Positions 1 through 12,868 of a stretch of 64,000 nt of DNA are shown here, one piece after another. Position numbers and translations under genes: made by a program. Source of the stretch: Paulownia fortunei (taxonomy: Eukaryota > Streptophyta > Magnoliopsida > Lamiales > Paulowniaceae). The notes below the pieces were generated by a model that searched no databases, was not told the origin of the DNA, and was given only the letters and a program-made list of their open reading frames with translations. The stretch is from the NCBI GenBank assembly GCA_019321725.1, contig CM033113.1:12834001-12898000 (forward strand), read 5' to 3'. Within the stretch, counting starts at the first letter, position 1. Each line of letters starts with the position of its first letter.

Positions 1-3000
1 GAAGAAGGAAATAAAATACAATGAGAAACAAACCTTACTCTCTTTTCTGACATTAACCAGCAAAGCCAATAATTTCTACAAGTGCTAAAACAACGACAAT
101 ATTGTAACAAGATTGCATGCACATTACTCCATAAATGACCAGTCCTAGGCATTCTGGAGGAAGATGTATTTATTTCAAAAGGTGTTTCAAGGGAAGGAGC
201 TTCAACTTGTGGTATTACAACAAATTCATGAATAGCGAAAAATAAATAACTAAATTGAGTAAAACACTAACCCCAGCTACCCCAATGAGAACAATAAAAT
301 TCACAGAAGTTCAAAACCAGATGGAAAAACAGGCATCTTTAAATCCAGAGAATATTATAGTTCTTAAATAACTACAGTAAAGAAAAAACAAAGCTCTAAG
401 ATATCCAGGAAACTGGAAGATGTTTTATTTAGATTTGCCATCTATAACTAGGAAGTAATTGCAAAAGGCTTTGCAATAAAAATAATGACATCGCCAGTGA
501 TTCTGATAAAAAGATATTCCAATAAATCAAGCAAAAGGGCATGATTCAAACAAACATCCTCTCCCAGGTTTAGGAGTTCTAATGATTCAAAAATGATAGA
601 GCTCTAGTCGGCCATTCAAAAACACTAATTACCTGGAATACCGAATGAGCAAATTATCAGGTTTGAAATCACCATGGATAATTGCAGCATCATGCAGAGT
701 TTCAAGAATTTGAAGCATCTCTATGGTGTAATAAATACATAGTACTTCTTCCATAGACCCACCTATAACCACATTACAGTTTATGGCATCCTGCACAAAA
801 TTAATATGAAGTAAGTACAAGGGAAGAATTTCAAATTTTAAGATGAATGAAATAATATATGCCAACCTGAAGTGTCCCATGAGCTAAATAGTCAGAGACC
901 AGCACACTGTAGTCAGAATAGAAGTGCAATCTGTGAGCAAAGCCAAAACTCTGCCTCTGAAAAACAAGGACTTTAATTGAGCTAGAGCTTTATGACTAAC
1001 AGTCATTAATAGATATTGTTGATGAAATATTCACATACTTCTTTTTCTGGAATCCGCATGTCAAGTTGACGGTACATGTAAAATTCCCAAGGAAAGGGCG
1101 GCTTTTGAATCTGTCCGAGATTGGAAGGTTCAGAATCAATACAATAATATCATTCTAATATTGAATCCCAACCAGGAAGGCTGGTATCACAAAATGTAAT
1201 TACCTTAAGAGCAACAACATCATCAGGATTGCTGTTCACATATGCTTTAAACACCTGAGCAAATCCACCCTGACCTGCACACCCTTTGATCTGGTACTTC
1301 TCTCCACCTTCAGGCATCATGAATCAAAACCAGGCTGAAGTCAACAGTGGAAAGTGTACAATGAAAGGAATGGTTTAGTTATAGATTAAATGAACCAGCA
1401 CTTAGCATTCTAGTGTTGCTTACCACCCATGTCATTATCACTCGAATAAAAAGTGCCATTTTCTTCTTACTAATTGCTACTAAGAAGTAAGAACGTGATC
1501 AAGAAAAGACTAGAAGATGCTAATTAAATTCTTTAACACAGCTTAAAGCACATAAAATATGAGATATTCAAAGCTAAGTAAGAACGGATAGTCTCAGGCT
1601 TCCTATGTAAGGTAGCAGTAATGATCATTTTCTTATTCCTTGTTTGCTAATTTTTGTAATTCTTGTGGTGGAGGAGTCACGATCCACTGTCTTGTACTTT
1701 TAGTTATTTAAGATGTTAAACTGGTAAGGTTTGTCCCAGACCTCACACATAAAACAAATGTGGTTTTCAAAAAAAAATAAAAAAATAAAAAAATCAAGAG
1801 TTGACTAAGAAGCTATTCCCTTATTATGGATCTACATTACATCCTTCACCAAAAAGCTAATTACAGTGAAAAGGAGAAGTCTTTTTCACAAAAGTCGGAG
1901 AACTTGTACAACAATTCATTATCATTAAAGCACAATATCAATGAAATTGATTTGCTTATAACCAGATCAATTTATGAAACACAACATTTGCTTCTTCTTT
2001 TTTTAATTAACGCATCTTAGCTAATTGTAGGAAAGAAGGTAAATAGAAAATCTTCTCCAATTCTTTTCCACAGAGTGACATAAGACCTGAGTCAGGCCCT
2101 ATTGTTTATCAAGTATGTACAGGTTTATCAAGTAGCTGTATTGCAACCTGAAGATTGAACTGAACAAACATGATCATTTATTGGGTTAATTCCACTTTGC
2201 CCATTTCTACTATCTCCAATTAAGAGAGTGCACCCTTCATCTTTTTATTGCATAACTTTGCCCCCTCCAATTTTTCAAAGTACTTCAATCACTATTTTTT
2301 TACAAATATTGCACCTAATCTTCTAAATATGCCCCTCATAATAGAGCAAGTGACATGAACAGTGGTATCAAACAACAAGGTAAGTCATTGAATATTATTT
2401 TACAAGCCGCATCACTTGCATGTGTAACTTAATGCAGGTTAGCAATTTGGGATAGGAACAGCAACAGCTAGTGAAAACTTCCAAGAATTGTAAAAGGATG
2501 CTTATGCCGATATTAGTGCATAACAATGTAAATATAAATTAGTTACCGATATCAATGCTTTTATTCCTAGCTGATTTCAGCAAGGAGGATAATGCCACTT
2601 TTCCCGGATATGCTCTGTTACTTGGATGGTATCCCTAAGAATATATACGCAACTTTCCTATCTTAGACATTGAGCAAAAATTTCCGCAAAAATTTTATAT
2701 AAACTCATAGCATAAATGCCTCACCTCATACTGTACAACTTGAGAATTCATCCTCTGCAATAGATTTTTTAGGGTTGCGACAGACCATGGATTGACAAAA
2801 TTTTCACCATTCTCAGCGGAAACACCATTTTTTATCTGTACAGAAGTTGGAAAGCAACCTGAATTATATTTATGTTTGATAAAACCAAACATTGTCACAA
2901 AACTAATCTCCAAAAACACTTGCAACTGGTTGAAGTCAAATGATACTCAAGGGAAAGTTTAGCATCAGTGGCTTTGTAATTTTTTTGCCATTCACATAAA

Positions 3001-5025
3001 TAGGAAAAAGCACAAAAATAAAGAAATAAGAAAAGAAAAATGAACTAGAGGCATTCATCCAGAAAAGTGGAAAATATACAGCCATCCCCAGAAAAGGAAG
3101 CAAGCAACGGCAATCGATGGCTCAAAAGCTCCACAAAGAAGTTCAATACACAATCATTGTTAAAATATCTCATAAATGACAAACATTGATATTAAAGATT
3201 AAGGCAAAGTAACCTCATATAGAGTAATATTTAGAACCTATCACAGAGTTGTCCAAACATTCTTACATTTACCATGCTAATCACATTTTGGTTACCATGC
3301 CATACATGTACCTTACTTCAGTTACCATGTCATATAGTGCTCAGTACAACAATAGACGGGGAATTTGATCCTTCAAAAGTGTACAATTCTTATCTACATG
3401 AAAATCCACAAATACAATTTACGAAAAAGAATAACACGATGAGACTTGTCTCATGTCTAGAAAACGTTAGTGTGGCAGCATCTGAAATAATAATTATTTG
3501 TTTGATTTGAAATAATAATTGGAGGAACCTACTATGCATTTGCCTGTACAGGTTTAGGCATCAAAATTGCTTCAAGCTCAGATCCCAGTAAATAGCAGGA
3601 ACAAAGGTTAGTAGATACACCTTCCACATAATACACTAGAAAGTAAAAAAATTGAGTAGCACCAATATCAAAGTTTCTACGCAGTACAAAATATTTAGCT
3701 TGCTCATATCTCTTTTAAAAGAAAAAGAAAACTAAAATGAACTGAGCAATATACTGTCCATGAGATGATATAATTGGTCAATTATTATATCATTTTTTGT
3801 TTTTCTGTATGACAAATGTTTTTTTTTCTAGTAATCAGATAAAACAGTAAATTAATCCACATAAGTTACTTGCTTAGAAATTTATAAGCACAAAAAAAAG
3901 GTTATTTGTCAGGAAAGCTTGTTCTCATTCCCTTCTAGTCTCCAATTCAAGCATACCTTTTGAAATGATCCATTAATTACTCTTTCGGACATTCTCTCAA
4001 GAAACAGCACCTGTGCTTTCTTCAATCTCCCCAGTGGCTCAGCATTTCTGAAATGCAAGGACACCCTTATTTTCATGGAATGACAAAGAATTCGACCTAA
4101 CTTTACTAATATATGCAAAAATGTCAATATTAAGAGAAGTTCAAGAACCTTGAGATGCCTAGGTGATAAATCATACAAGCATCAATCAACCTGCCTTTTA
4201 CTTCCAGAAATAAGGCGGATGATTCATAAAGCAGAGCTTTGTGTATACAAATCCTGTGCTCCTCCATTTCTCTAAAAACCCTTTCATAATCTGAACTACC
4301 ATCCATCTATCAATTATACAGAAAAACATAAATTTTCTTAAAAAAATACAAATATATCCACAACATCACGAATTACAACGTTAATCCAACTGCAACGCAT
4401 AATTATAAAAGATGACAAACATAATCCGTAGAGTCACAAAGTAGAAGGTAAGTTCACCTAAATCAAGATTATAAAGATATACAAAATAATCACAAACTGA
4501 CGAATTAGAACATAAATTCGACTGAAAACAAAACACAAACCAGAAAATCATCAATTAGAACGTGAATTCAACTGAAAAGCATACTCTTTTTTTAAAAGAA
4601 AAACAAAAACATAATCCCGAAAATCATGAATAAGAATGAACTTCAACACAATTGAGATTAAAAAAAAAAAAGGAAAAAACATTACATAGAGGAACCAAAT
4701 CTTGAGAAATCTGACGTCATCTCGATACCGCGGATCGGACTTGAAGGTATGAATACAGTTCGCAACGAGCACATCGAAATCCGCAAAATTGTTGAGCTGA
4801 CTTGAATTTTGACTTTGCAGTGCTTCTTGAATGGACCTTGAATTGGTAGAAATCGAAATAATTAAGAAAGAGGAGAATTAATTTGAGCAAATTTGTGGGA
4901 AAAAATGCATGTATATGTAAGTAATTGAAGTAGAAGAGATACCGGAGCCATGGTAAGAGAGGATCGTCGTTGGCGGAGGAGGAAGGGTTGGAGATACCCT
5001 CGGAATTTCTTGAAACGACGGCCAT
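1..5025 (-). CDS. BUB1: BUB1-type mitotic checkpoint serine/threonine kinase, 5' part (10 exons; 3' end outside window)
   Basis: Spindle-assembly checkpoint kinase acting at kinetochores. Exons read on the minus strand with GT/AG borders: 5025-4943, 4836-4686, 4306-4149, 4047-3957, 2835-2725, 2634-2547, 1307-1204, 1110-1039, 956-867 and 790-633. The first four encode the TPR-like Mad3/BUB1 N-terminal region (PRYRDDVRFLKIWFLY; NAEPLGRLKKAQ; LFLERMSE). Exons 5-6 encode the linker (VNPWSVATLKNLL). Exons 7-10 encode the kinase N-lobe: glycine loop GCAGQGGFAQVFKA, VALK lysine, PPFPWEFYMYRQL, and the catalytic loop HGDFKPDNLLIR, in which the Asp and Asn are present. The DFG-equivalent and C-lobe are absent and must lie left of base 1; 1-632 reads as intron. 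No stops or frameshifts were found in the exons, so this looks like a live gene. The ATG at 5025 fits a short acidic leader before NDDPLLPWL; an in-frame ATG at 5076 is an alternative start. Confidence 0.9.
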
Positions 5026-5138
5026 AGGTATCTCAGATTCTCCCTCTGCGAGAGTGGAAGGCCAAGCAGAATACACAGTTGTATGTCTGATTTTTTTGAA
5101 ATCTGAAAGCAGGCGGGGAGTCTATATTTTACGGATTT

Positions 5139-5140
<2 letters not shown>

Positions 5141-5186
<46 letters not shown>
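5141..5186. repeat. (CT)23 microsatellite in the BUB1 5' flank
   Basis: An uninterrupted CT run lies about 115 bases upstream of the proposed BUB1 start, so it reads as GA on the gene's coding strand. It probably falls in the 5' UTR or core promoter, where GA tracts are common in plant genes. No clear TATA box was identified beside it. Confidence 0.9.
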
Positions 5187-5191
<5 letters not shown>

Positions 5192-5694
5192 GGGTCTTTT
5201 GGGTTATGCTTAATTACATTAAACCCCCTAAAGTATACCCAAATATTCAATGACCCCCTTGAATGTTTGAAACATTCGAACGTCCCCTGCGATTTAAGTT
5301 CTTACGAACAATGTTAAGAAACTTGATGACTTAATGAAATAAATGTGTGATTGAATAAAATATTGATAGCTATTGTAACCACAACTTTAATTGATTTAAG
5401 TCCTTAACTAAACAATCATGTTAATTTTCATTACACTAATCATATTATTTTTCATCACTATACATTTTAAGAATAACTTGTCAAAATAAGAAAAAGACAG
5501 AATAATAGAAAAGGGAAGACAACACTGCCTTTATACCATAGGAAAGATCAATATGCTCAAATTGTTAATAATTTTCCATTTTTGAATTATTCTTTTAGAT
5601 TTGTATCTCTTATGTAGACTAATTTAATATAAAATAGTAAATTTAAAAAATAATTAAAAAAATACCGTGATCGAGTAAGGAATGAAAAAAATAC
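5187..5694. other. Intergenic spacer between BUB1 and the MULE
   Basis: AT-rich DNA with no coding frame. A C-rich stretch near 5220-5290 (two runs of about five C, in ACCCCC contexts) resembles the edge of an old repeat, but no inverted or direct repeat ends could be paired. Probably contains upstream BUB1 regulatory DNA. Confidence 0.4.
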
Positions 5695-5795
5695 GTGAAA
5701 GCACAATTCGGAATCGCGCTTTCACAGGAAGCGCAATCGCCTTCTGCAAAGATTTGCAGAAGGCGTAACCTGTAGTTGCGCCTTCGGTCGGCTTT
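5695..5795. repeat. Left MULE terminus: chain of short palindromes
   Basis: Consecutive imperfect palindromes: 5695-5725 (GTGAAAGC...GCTTTCAC), 5728-5744 (GAAGCGCAATCGCCTTC), 5741-5762 (perfect arms CTTCTGCAAA / TTTGCAGAAG) and 5758-5784 (GAAGGCG...CGCCTTC), then a half unit ending GCTTTCAC at 5795. Each could fold into a hairpin. Confidence 0.8.
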
Positions 5796-5962
5796 CACAC
5801 CTACTGTTCCCTTCTTCCCCTCCCTTCTCCTTTCCTCTTCCCTCTCCTTTCCTCTCCCCATTCCCCCTCCCTCCCGGCGCCCCTCCTCCCCATTCCACCA
5901 TTAAAGCTTCACCTTTCCCCTCCTCATTTCCTCCATTTTCCCCACCCACCAGCTTCCCCCAT

Positions 5963-5964
<2 letters not shown>

Positions 5965-5996
<32 letters not shown>
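5965..5996. repeat. (CT)16 microsatellite inside the MULE
   Basis: A pure CT run in the pyrimidine-rich stretch 5800-6000 of the element's 5' non-coding region, upstream of the transposase. It may be part of the element's promoter or leader. Confidence 0.85.
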
Positions 5997-5999
<3 letters not shown>

Positions 6000-6592
6000 A
6001 GCCTTTCACTCGAGCTCATTGTTGATTTTTTTTTCATCATTTTTTATTTTATTTTTCGGATTCTCCCATTCTCTACGTTCTTAACGTCTATTTTCGCTTT
6101 TTTCGATAAATAATATTGTTATTATTTTTTTAAATTTTTTAATTAAAAAAAATTACTAATTAACATTTATATATTTTTGTTCAAGTTAGTACACGATAGA
6201 TTAAAATACGACACAGATCATATTGTGAGTGTGACTTACAGGTATCATATTTTAATTATAATGTATATATTTTATTGTAATAATTGTGAAGTAAATGTAT
6301 TATTATATTGAAAAAATAAATTTTATTATATTGAAATGTTATTAATATTATTTTTTATAATGACACATGCAAGTATATTTTTAATTTTATATTTTATATG
6401 TGGAAAAGCTAATGTTTGCAAAAAAATTTTGTATATTATATTTGTTATTTGTTATTTGACTTGAAAATGTGAGTTAAAAATTATTGAACTATTTAGGAAA
6501 TCTTTGTCACAACTATGATAATCTTAATTAAATATTATGTTTTTGAAATTATTATTTAAAATTAAAATATTAATACTTTTTTTGATGTAGTT

Positions 6593-9207
6593 ATGGCAAA
6601 TAGAAACAACATTGATGTTCTGGTATATTTTGATGGTCAAATTATACAAGATGCTAATTCAGTGACATATGATCGCCCTGAAATTGGAGCGAGGAGAATG
6701 TCTCGTAGGACAAGATTTTCTGAATTACTATTGAAAGTGTATCAGATTACGGGCGTTGATGATAAACAGTTCTTATTGAAATTATTTGGTAAGTATTGTT
6801 GCGGTAATGTGTCACAACTAACATCAATAATGGATGATGAATGATTGGAATTTTTCTTAGATCCGGGAAGAGAAAATCAATTTGTAGAATTTTATGTTGA
6901 GGCAGAACAAAATGTTCACAATACTGTGCCTAAGATACCAACAAGCAATGAGTATTATCAGTATGCATCATTTTTAAAAGATAATAGTGTGTTTGAAATG
7001 ACTACAGTGACGCAAGGTATGGCAAGTGTTGGCATCAATGAGTTTAATGCAGTGCTTCAACCTCTGGTCAAGAGCATTTTCAATACAAATACAGAGCCGT
7101 ATAATGCATACACTGATGAATTATCCGAGCTACTTGTCGACAATTTTGATGCTGAAGAACATATTAATTTTGAACCCGATGAAATTGCTGATGAAGATGA
7201 TGGTGATCATGGTGACAGGGTCGAAATTGATGATTTGGAATAGATGTATGAGCAACATGATGAGGGCAACTCATCCCAACATCAAGTGTCAGTTTATACC
7301 TCATTACCCTCAACAACAAATGAATATGACTCTAATCATACTATACCATTCTTTACAACATGTTACCCAAAAATAGTTGTTGATTCTATTGATATTCCAA
7401 ATAGAGAAAAGTTTTATGACTCTAGTATTGGAGAGCTTGAAAAGGGTATGGTGTTCAAAGACAAAAAAAATCTCCAAACTTCAATTAAAGATTACTCTGT
7501 ACGAGTTGTCAGACGTGAGTATCGGGTGGTTGAGAGTACACCAAAATTATGAAAAGTGGAATGCAGCCATAGTACATCGACCACGTGGTGTAATTGGGGG
7601 CTTCGAGCATCATTGAAAGCAAAGCTCAGTTTATGGAAAATCACCAAGTGGGGAGGACCTCATACCTGACTTATGAATTCAGTGTCTGTGGATCATCGCA
7701 ACCTATGTAAAAACATGATCACAAGGTTACTTACTGGCATAGTTCAGTGTGACCCGGCCTATGAGATTAAGTATGTCAACAAAATGTGAAAGAGAAGTAT
7801 CAGTATGAAATTTCATATCATAAGGCCTGACACGGTTTGAAATGCGCAAGGGAAAATATTTATGGCATTTGGAAGAGCTCAGTTAGAAAATTGCCTAAGT
7901 ATTTGGGAGCTCTGGAAAAATGGAATCCAGGCACAATTGTGGAGTGGCATCACATCGACACCGAGTTCGTAGAAAAGAAAATATTGAAAGATGTATTCTG
8001 GGCATTCAAGCCATGTATCGATGGGTTCTAAAATTGTCGTAAAGTAATAAGTGTTGATGGAACACATCTTTACACAAAGTACAAACACAAGTTGTTGATT
8101 GTTGTGGGGATAGATGCAAATCAACATGTTTTACCTCTGGCTTTTGCAATTGTTGATGAAGAAACATTTACATCTTGGAGATGGTTTTTGCATATGTTGT
8201 CTATGTATGTTATCCGCGGGGTTGAGGGTGTTTGTTTGATATCTGACCGATATAGTAGCCTACTTGGAGTTGTTCAATACATACCTGATTTCACGCCACC
8301 TCACGGGGTGCATCGTTTTTGCTTAAGGCATGTGTCATCTAACTTCAACAAGCGGTTCAAGAGTATTGCATTAAAGGATTTGTGTTATATAGCTGGTTCA
8401 CAATTAACAATCAGACAATTTGATAAGGTAATGAAAAAAATAAAGGCTCTTAATGAGGATGCATATGCATACTTAGATAATATAGATAAATGTCAGTGGA
8501 TTTTGGCTTATGATGGAGGATGGCGATATGGCATTCTAACAACAAATATGTCAGAATGCATTAATGGAATGTTGAAAGGTGCACGACGGCTCCCAGTCAC
8601 TGCTATTGTACAAATTACATTCCATCGTGCTATTAAACATTTTCTCGATCGACTATCCAAGGGTCGTTGAATGGTGGAGAATAACCAACCATGGCCTAAT
8701 AATATATTACAAAGGTATGAGAGTTGGCAGAACTTATCTATAGAGCATATGGTACACGTGTTTGATTACACAGATCAATCCGCGTCTCTCATAACATGTT
8801 GACCAGAATCATCCAGGAGTTTTACACACATTGTGAAACTGAGGTCAACGGAGTGTTCATGCGGTAATTGGAGTCAATTTGGAAAACCTTGCTCGCATGC
8901 AATGCATACTTGTCGGCATTTTGGAGTTAATCCAGCAACACTCATAAAATTGTACTATAGCACTGCTTCTTATGTAGATACTTACAAAGGAAAGTTTGAG
9001 CCTTTGCCAGATGAAGTTTATTGGGATGCGCCCCTTTTCGAGTTGTGGCATACTCCAGTATTGCGGATTCAGAATCATCGTGGACGAAATACTACTACTC
9101 GAATTCCTAACGAGATAGATTGGCCTCAAACACGTGCTATACAACAAGCATGAGCAAGGCAAAAGGTCAATGCAATAGAACATGGAACAGCTTCGTCTTC
9201 CCAGCAT
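6593..9207 (+). pseudogene. MURA-type (MuDR family) transposase, decayed
   Basis: DDE transposase of the Mutator superfamily. In order: an N-terminal PB1-like region from ATG 6593 (VLVYFDGQIIQDAN); an acidic spacer; the MuDR DNA-binding region near 7447-7720 (GMVFKDKKNLQTSIKDYSV, later VDHRNLCKNMI); the MULE transposase core 8050-8670, with VDGTHLY giving the first Asp and LISDR the second, then HRFCLRHVSSNFNKRF and NMSECINGM with a likely catalytic Glu; and a SWIM zinc finger near 8857-8915 (CSCGNWSQFGKPCSHAMHTC). Stops near 6842, 7241, 7550, 8029, 8668 and 8801, plus frame changes around 7550-7840, break it. The core and SWIM blocks are well preserved, which suggests fairly recent loss or a need for frame correction. 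Confidence 0.85.
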
Positions 9208-9461
9208 AGATGATGTTATTACAGTTAGATTAGTATTTGCTTTTGTGCGGGAGTAATACTCCTTATTTGTATGAAATAATTTTGTAATGGTGTTATATTT
9301 AACTGTTGTTAATGATGTATGTACAATTTCATGTTATATGTTAAAATTTGTGTTTAATTGTTGTTAACCATATGGTTAAATTTCATATTATATGTAAACA
9401 TTCATGTGATGCTATTAAAAAAATTATCCCTGACACATGGTGTTATTCATTTGTAAACAGG

Positions 9462-11882
9462 ATGGATATTGTTTCTGTATATGGTCCAAGGGATACGACA
9501 GTTTTATCCCGACAGGCTACTCACCGTTCAGAGAGTGTATTTGGTGGTGCGGTTGATAGGACACTTACAGTTAGGCACGCAGGCGCACCATTTTGGAGTC
9601 TTCATGGTGGAGAGGGTGCATTGCATCCTCGTGTAGTTCATATGATGTATGATATGGGATTCTATGGCGTCTACCGATGTGGATACTTTGATATGGACTT
9701 TTATTTGATTACTGCTCTAGTCGAGAGATGACGATCTGAGACTCATACATTTCATTTTCGCATTGATGAGGTGACTGTCACACTACAAGATGTTGCAGTT
9801 ATTTGGGGTTTACCAGTAAATGATCAGCCTGTTATTGGAGTTGATCCGAGGAGATCTACAGAGCAGTGACAGGATTATTGCCACCATTACTTAGGATTTC
9901 GACCCACTTCACAACAGTTTAGGGTGGGCGTATATTGTTGAGTGCCTTAAGGGGTTATCTTGAGGCTAACCCAGTGACAGATGACACTCCCCACGATGAG
10001 TTGGAGCGATATGCACGCGGTTGTGCATTGATTCTACTCGGTAGCATTATGTGTCCTAATTCATCAGGCAATGGAGTGTCGTTGCTATATCTACAGAGTG
10101 TGGAGCAGATTAAGGATATTGTTTATTTTAGTTGGGGCAGTGTAGTATTGTCTTTCATGTATCGTGAGTTGTGTACTGCATCGAATAAAGACAAGAATGT
10201 TATTGGTGGTGCGATGGTGCTTCTACAGGTAAACTTTATATAAGTGTTGTTACTTTCTTATGTTATTTCAATATGTTTGCCTTGTACTATAGATTAATAT
10301 ATATTTTTGCAGATATGGGCATGGTCTCGCATTACCACGTTGGTGCTAAGACGATTACGTTCGTGAGTAAATATGGGTCCACTCATCGGCGTTAATGATC
10401 ATGAGCTTCCACTTCCTCCATATGGTGCAAGGTGTAGGCCCATTTATTAACGCTAATGATAATGAGCTTCTACTTCTACTATTATTTTATAATTATTATT
10501 TCATGATTGTTTTTATATACATATAGATGGATGCAGTATTACAGCTTCACGCGTACAACGAGTCATTCAGTCAGGATTATTAGGGATATACTAGATAAGA
10601 TGACTGATAGAGAGGTGAGTAGAATTTAAGATACTTGTTTAAATTTGATTTGATTTTTCTTTTCATATATGTACAAATAATTCAAATTTATGTATTTTAT
10701 AATTGTAGTTTATATGGGAGCCATATGATATGAGTTCACCGGATATTATGGTGTTGGGTCCAAGGTGTAATACACCACTGTGGAGATCTCATTGTCCATT
10801 TATCAACTACGCTATCGTGGAGTTCCATCACCCATAGGGGGTCATGCGCCAGTTTGGCATGCACCAGTACATTCCACCAGATATACTAGCACATGAACAG
10901 ACTTTACATGATGTAGACCGCAGGGGATATAGTGGAGAGGATTGGGTTCGATATTAACGGGAGTATATGTCGCAGTGGGCAAATAAACATAGTTTATTAT
11001 CAACCCTCCCATTACTGGGTCCGATAGTACTGAGCCTCGCTATATGGATTGGTACGATGGCATTACACGCCGTCTGATATCACCATTTGCTTATAGAGGA
11101 GGGGTACCAGCCTTCACACATATCAGATTTGGAAACTATGGTAAGATATTCATTAATAAAAATTTTTATAATGTGTATGCATCATATTTATGATATTCTT
11201 TAATATTATTCCTTTTTTACACGTATTTTAGAGTATGGCGGTCGAGAGGATTAGACTCAGTGCTGATGGCGCGAACGAGCAAGATATAATTTCACTTATG
11301 CAGTTGAGGAGTGAAGCTATACACGCCATTGATGATCTCAGATGCCTACTTCGTAGACAACAAGATGCTGTAAATATACCAATGCCATCACCACAAGACA
11401 CAGCCAGGAGGATGAGGAGGCGTACTAGAGTAGTAGATGATGTGGGTCCCTCTACCTCAATACAGGGTGCATTTACTAGCCATGCTTCTATATCTTACGA
11501 CATTCCTCATCCACTTATGTCTAGTGTAGTAGATGAGGCAGGTCCATCCACCTCGACGCATCGTATATCACACGATTTGGATAGTATCGCCGACTATTAT
11601 GTGTCTCAACAGGTACAACCGAATGACTCATTCACTCTGTAGTGGGGTATGCCACCATCTATGATATCTACACTACTCAGTTCAAATTTAGACATGGCGC
11701 AAACACCGTTTGTTCAGCAGTATATAGGACACAATTCTGGACGTGGAGATTTTACTGTCTCGCCTATTGCATTTTCACATCTAGACAGCGACTATCATGA
11801 TCGTGGAGAGTCGACCTCCACAACTTCATCAGACCAATCACATGATATTGCTGCTGCTCAGGGTGGACGTCAAGGTAGATGA
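9462..11882 (+). pseudogene. Plant mobile domain (PMD, 'aminotransferase-like', MAIN-type) gene, spliced and decayed
   Basis: The PMD is found in MAIN/MAIL1 proteins and in transposon-borne relatives. Exons read as 9462-10228, 10313-10431, 10527-10614, 10709-11140 and 11232-11882, all with GT/AG borders. Supporting motifs: PFWSLHGGEGALHPRVV, TVTLQDVAVIWGLPV, YARGCALILLGSIM, then IWAWSRI across intron 1, a Trp at the exon 2/3 join, the TRTTSHSVRIIRDILDKM block, FIWEPYDM after intron 3, and a low-complexity Ser/Thr tail (GPSTS). In-frame stops near 9729, 9867, 10837 and 11640 and shifts near 9900 break it. It lies about 250 bases after the transposase in the same orientation, inside the same palindromic ends, so it is cargo or a second gene of the MULE. 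Alternative: a host gene fragment captured by the MULE. Confidence 0.8.
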
Positions 11883-12312
11883 CAACACCAACGACGTATG
11901 TGTGGTACTGGTGGTTATTTTTAATATTTTTTTTATTCTTGTATTTTTCAAAACTTTTAAATTCAATACTGTAATTATTATTTAAAAAAATTATTTGTCT
12001 GATTTATGAAACAAAAATAGTATTATTATTATTTTTATTAAAATATTTACATACATATACTTAAGTAAAAAAAAAAATTAAACAACATAACTTTATGTTA
12101 TTTATTATTATAATAAAAAATATTTACCTAAATACATGTATATATATATTTATCTAAAATATATGTATAAAATATCAATCATCCTTAATTATATCTCACT
12201 CCTTATTTCTCCACTCCCACAAATTTATATATTAATTATATATAAAGTAAATATATATATATATATTTAAAAAAATATTTAAAATATATATATATATAAA
12301 TATATTTAAATT

Positions 12313-12495
12313 TGAAGGTGCAATAGTAACTTGTGCCTTCAAACTGAAAACGCAAGTTAAGATTGCGCTTTCAGTTTGAAGGCGCAACTTACTATTGCGT
12401 TTTCAATCAGTAAAAAAAAAAAAAAATCAAATTTTGAAAGCGCAAGCGAGAGTTGCGCTTTCAGACAAAGTCGCAACTCCCACTTGCGCTTTCAC
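12313..12495. repeat. Right MULE terminus: five tandem ~30-bp palindromes
   Basis: Five successive hairpin units begin near 12313, 12344, 12377, 12434 and 12464. Each has the pattern GAA(A/G)GYGCAA - about 9 bases - TTGCGCTTTC with small variations. An A14 run (about 12413-12426) separates units three and four. The last unit ends CTTGCGCTTTCAC at 12495, the inverse of the left tip. Confidence 0.85.
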
Positions 12496-12868
12496 CTATA
12501 TTTTTAACATCATGTCATTATACAGTATTTGATTAATTTTAATATAAAATTACTATTATTTATTAAATGCCTCCTCTTATGTACTTTAAAACTTTATTTC
12601 ATATGAATATTTTTAAAGGATTTTCTTTGAAAAGTGAGTTTAAAAGTTTTTAGTCAGTGCAAAATTACTTTCAGTTTATTTTGTCTAGTGTTGTAAGTTA
12701 TTTAACAATTTGTTTTTGTCTAAAGAATTAAAGGATATGATTATGTAACATATATTTTAACAAAATAATAATATAGGTTATAAAGTTAAAAATAAAATAG
12801 CTAGAAAAGTAGATTCCACCAATTAACTCATAAGAAAGTAAACTTGGTGCAGTAACCTTGTATATTAA
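12496..12868. other. AT-rich spacer
   Basis: No coding frame, repeat ends or RNA-gene signature seen between the MULE and the MITE. Confidence 0.4.

Larger units (their letters stand above)
5695..12495 (+). mobile_element. Mutator-like DNA transposon (MULE) carrying a transposase and a plant mobile domain gene
   Basis: A 6.8-kb unit whose two ends are inverted relative to each other: the left end begins GTGAAAGCACAA and the right end is the inverse of GTGAAAGCGCAAG. Both ends are built of short palindromes sharing GAAAGCGCAA / TTGCGCTTTC. Inside, in the same orientation, lie a MURA-type transposase pseudogene (6593-9207) and a spliced PMD pseudogene (9462-11882). 5800-6590 and 11883-12312 are AT-rich and non-coding. 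A 9-11-bp target duplication was not convincingly found, so the outer borders may be off by some bases. With stops in both genes it is probably immobile unless helped in trans. Confidence 0.75.

Noticed and set aside
5643..5949. Gly/Arg/Glu-rich minus-strand frames
   Set aside because: They are translations of the pyrimidine-rich MULE leader and terminal palindromes, with no family motif.
5680..12508. A 9-11-bp MULE target duplication
   Set aside because: Flanking bases (aaaaaatac left, ctatattttt right) do not match convincingly, so I did not annotate one.
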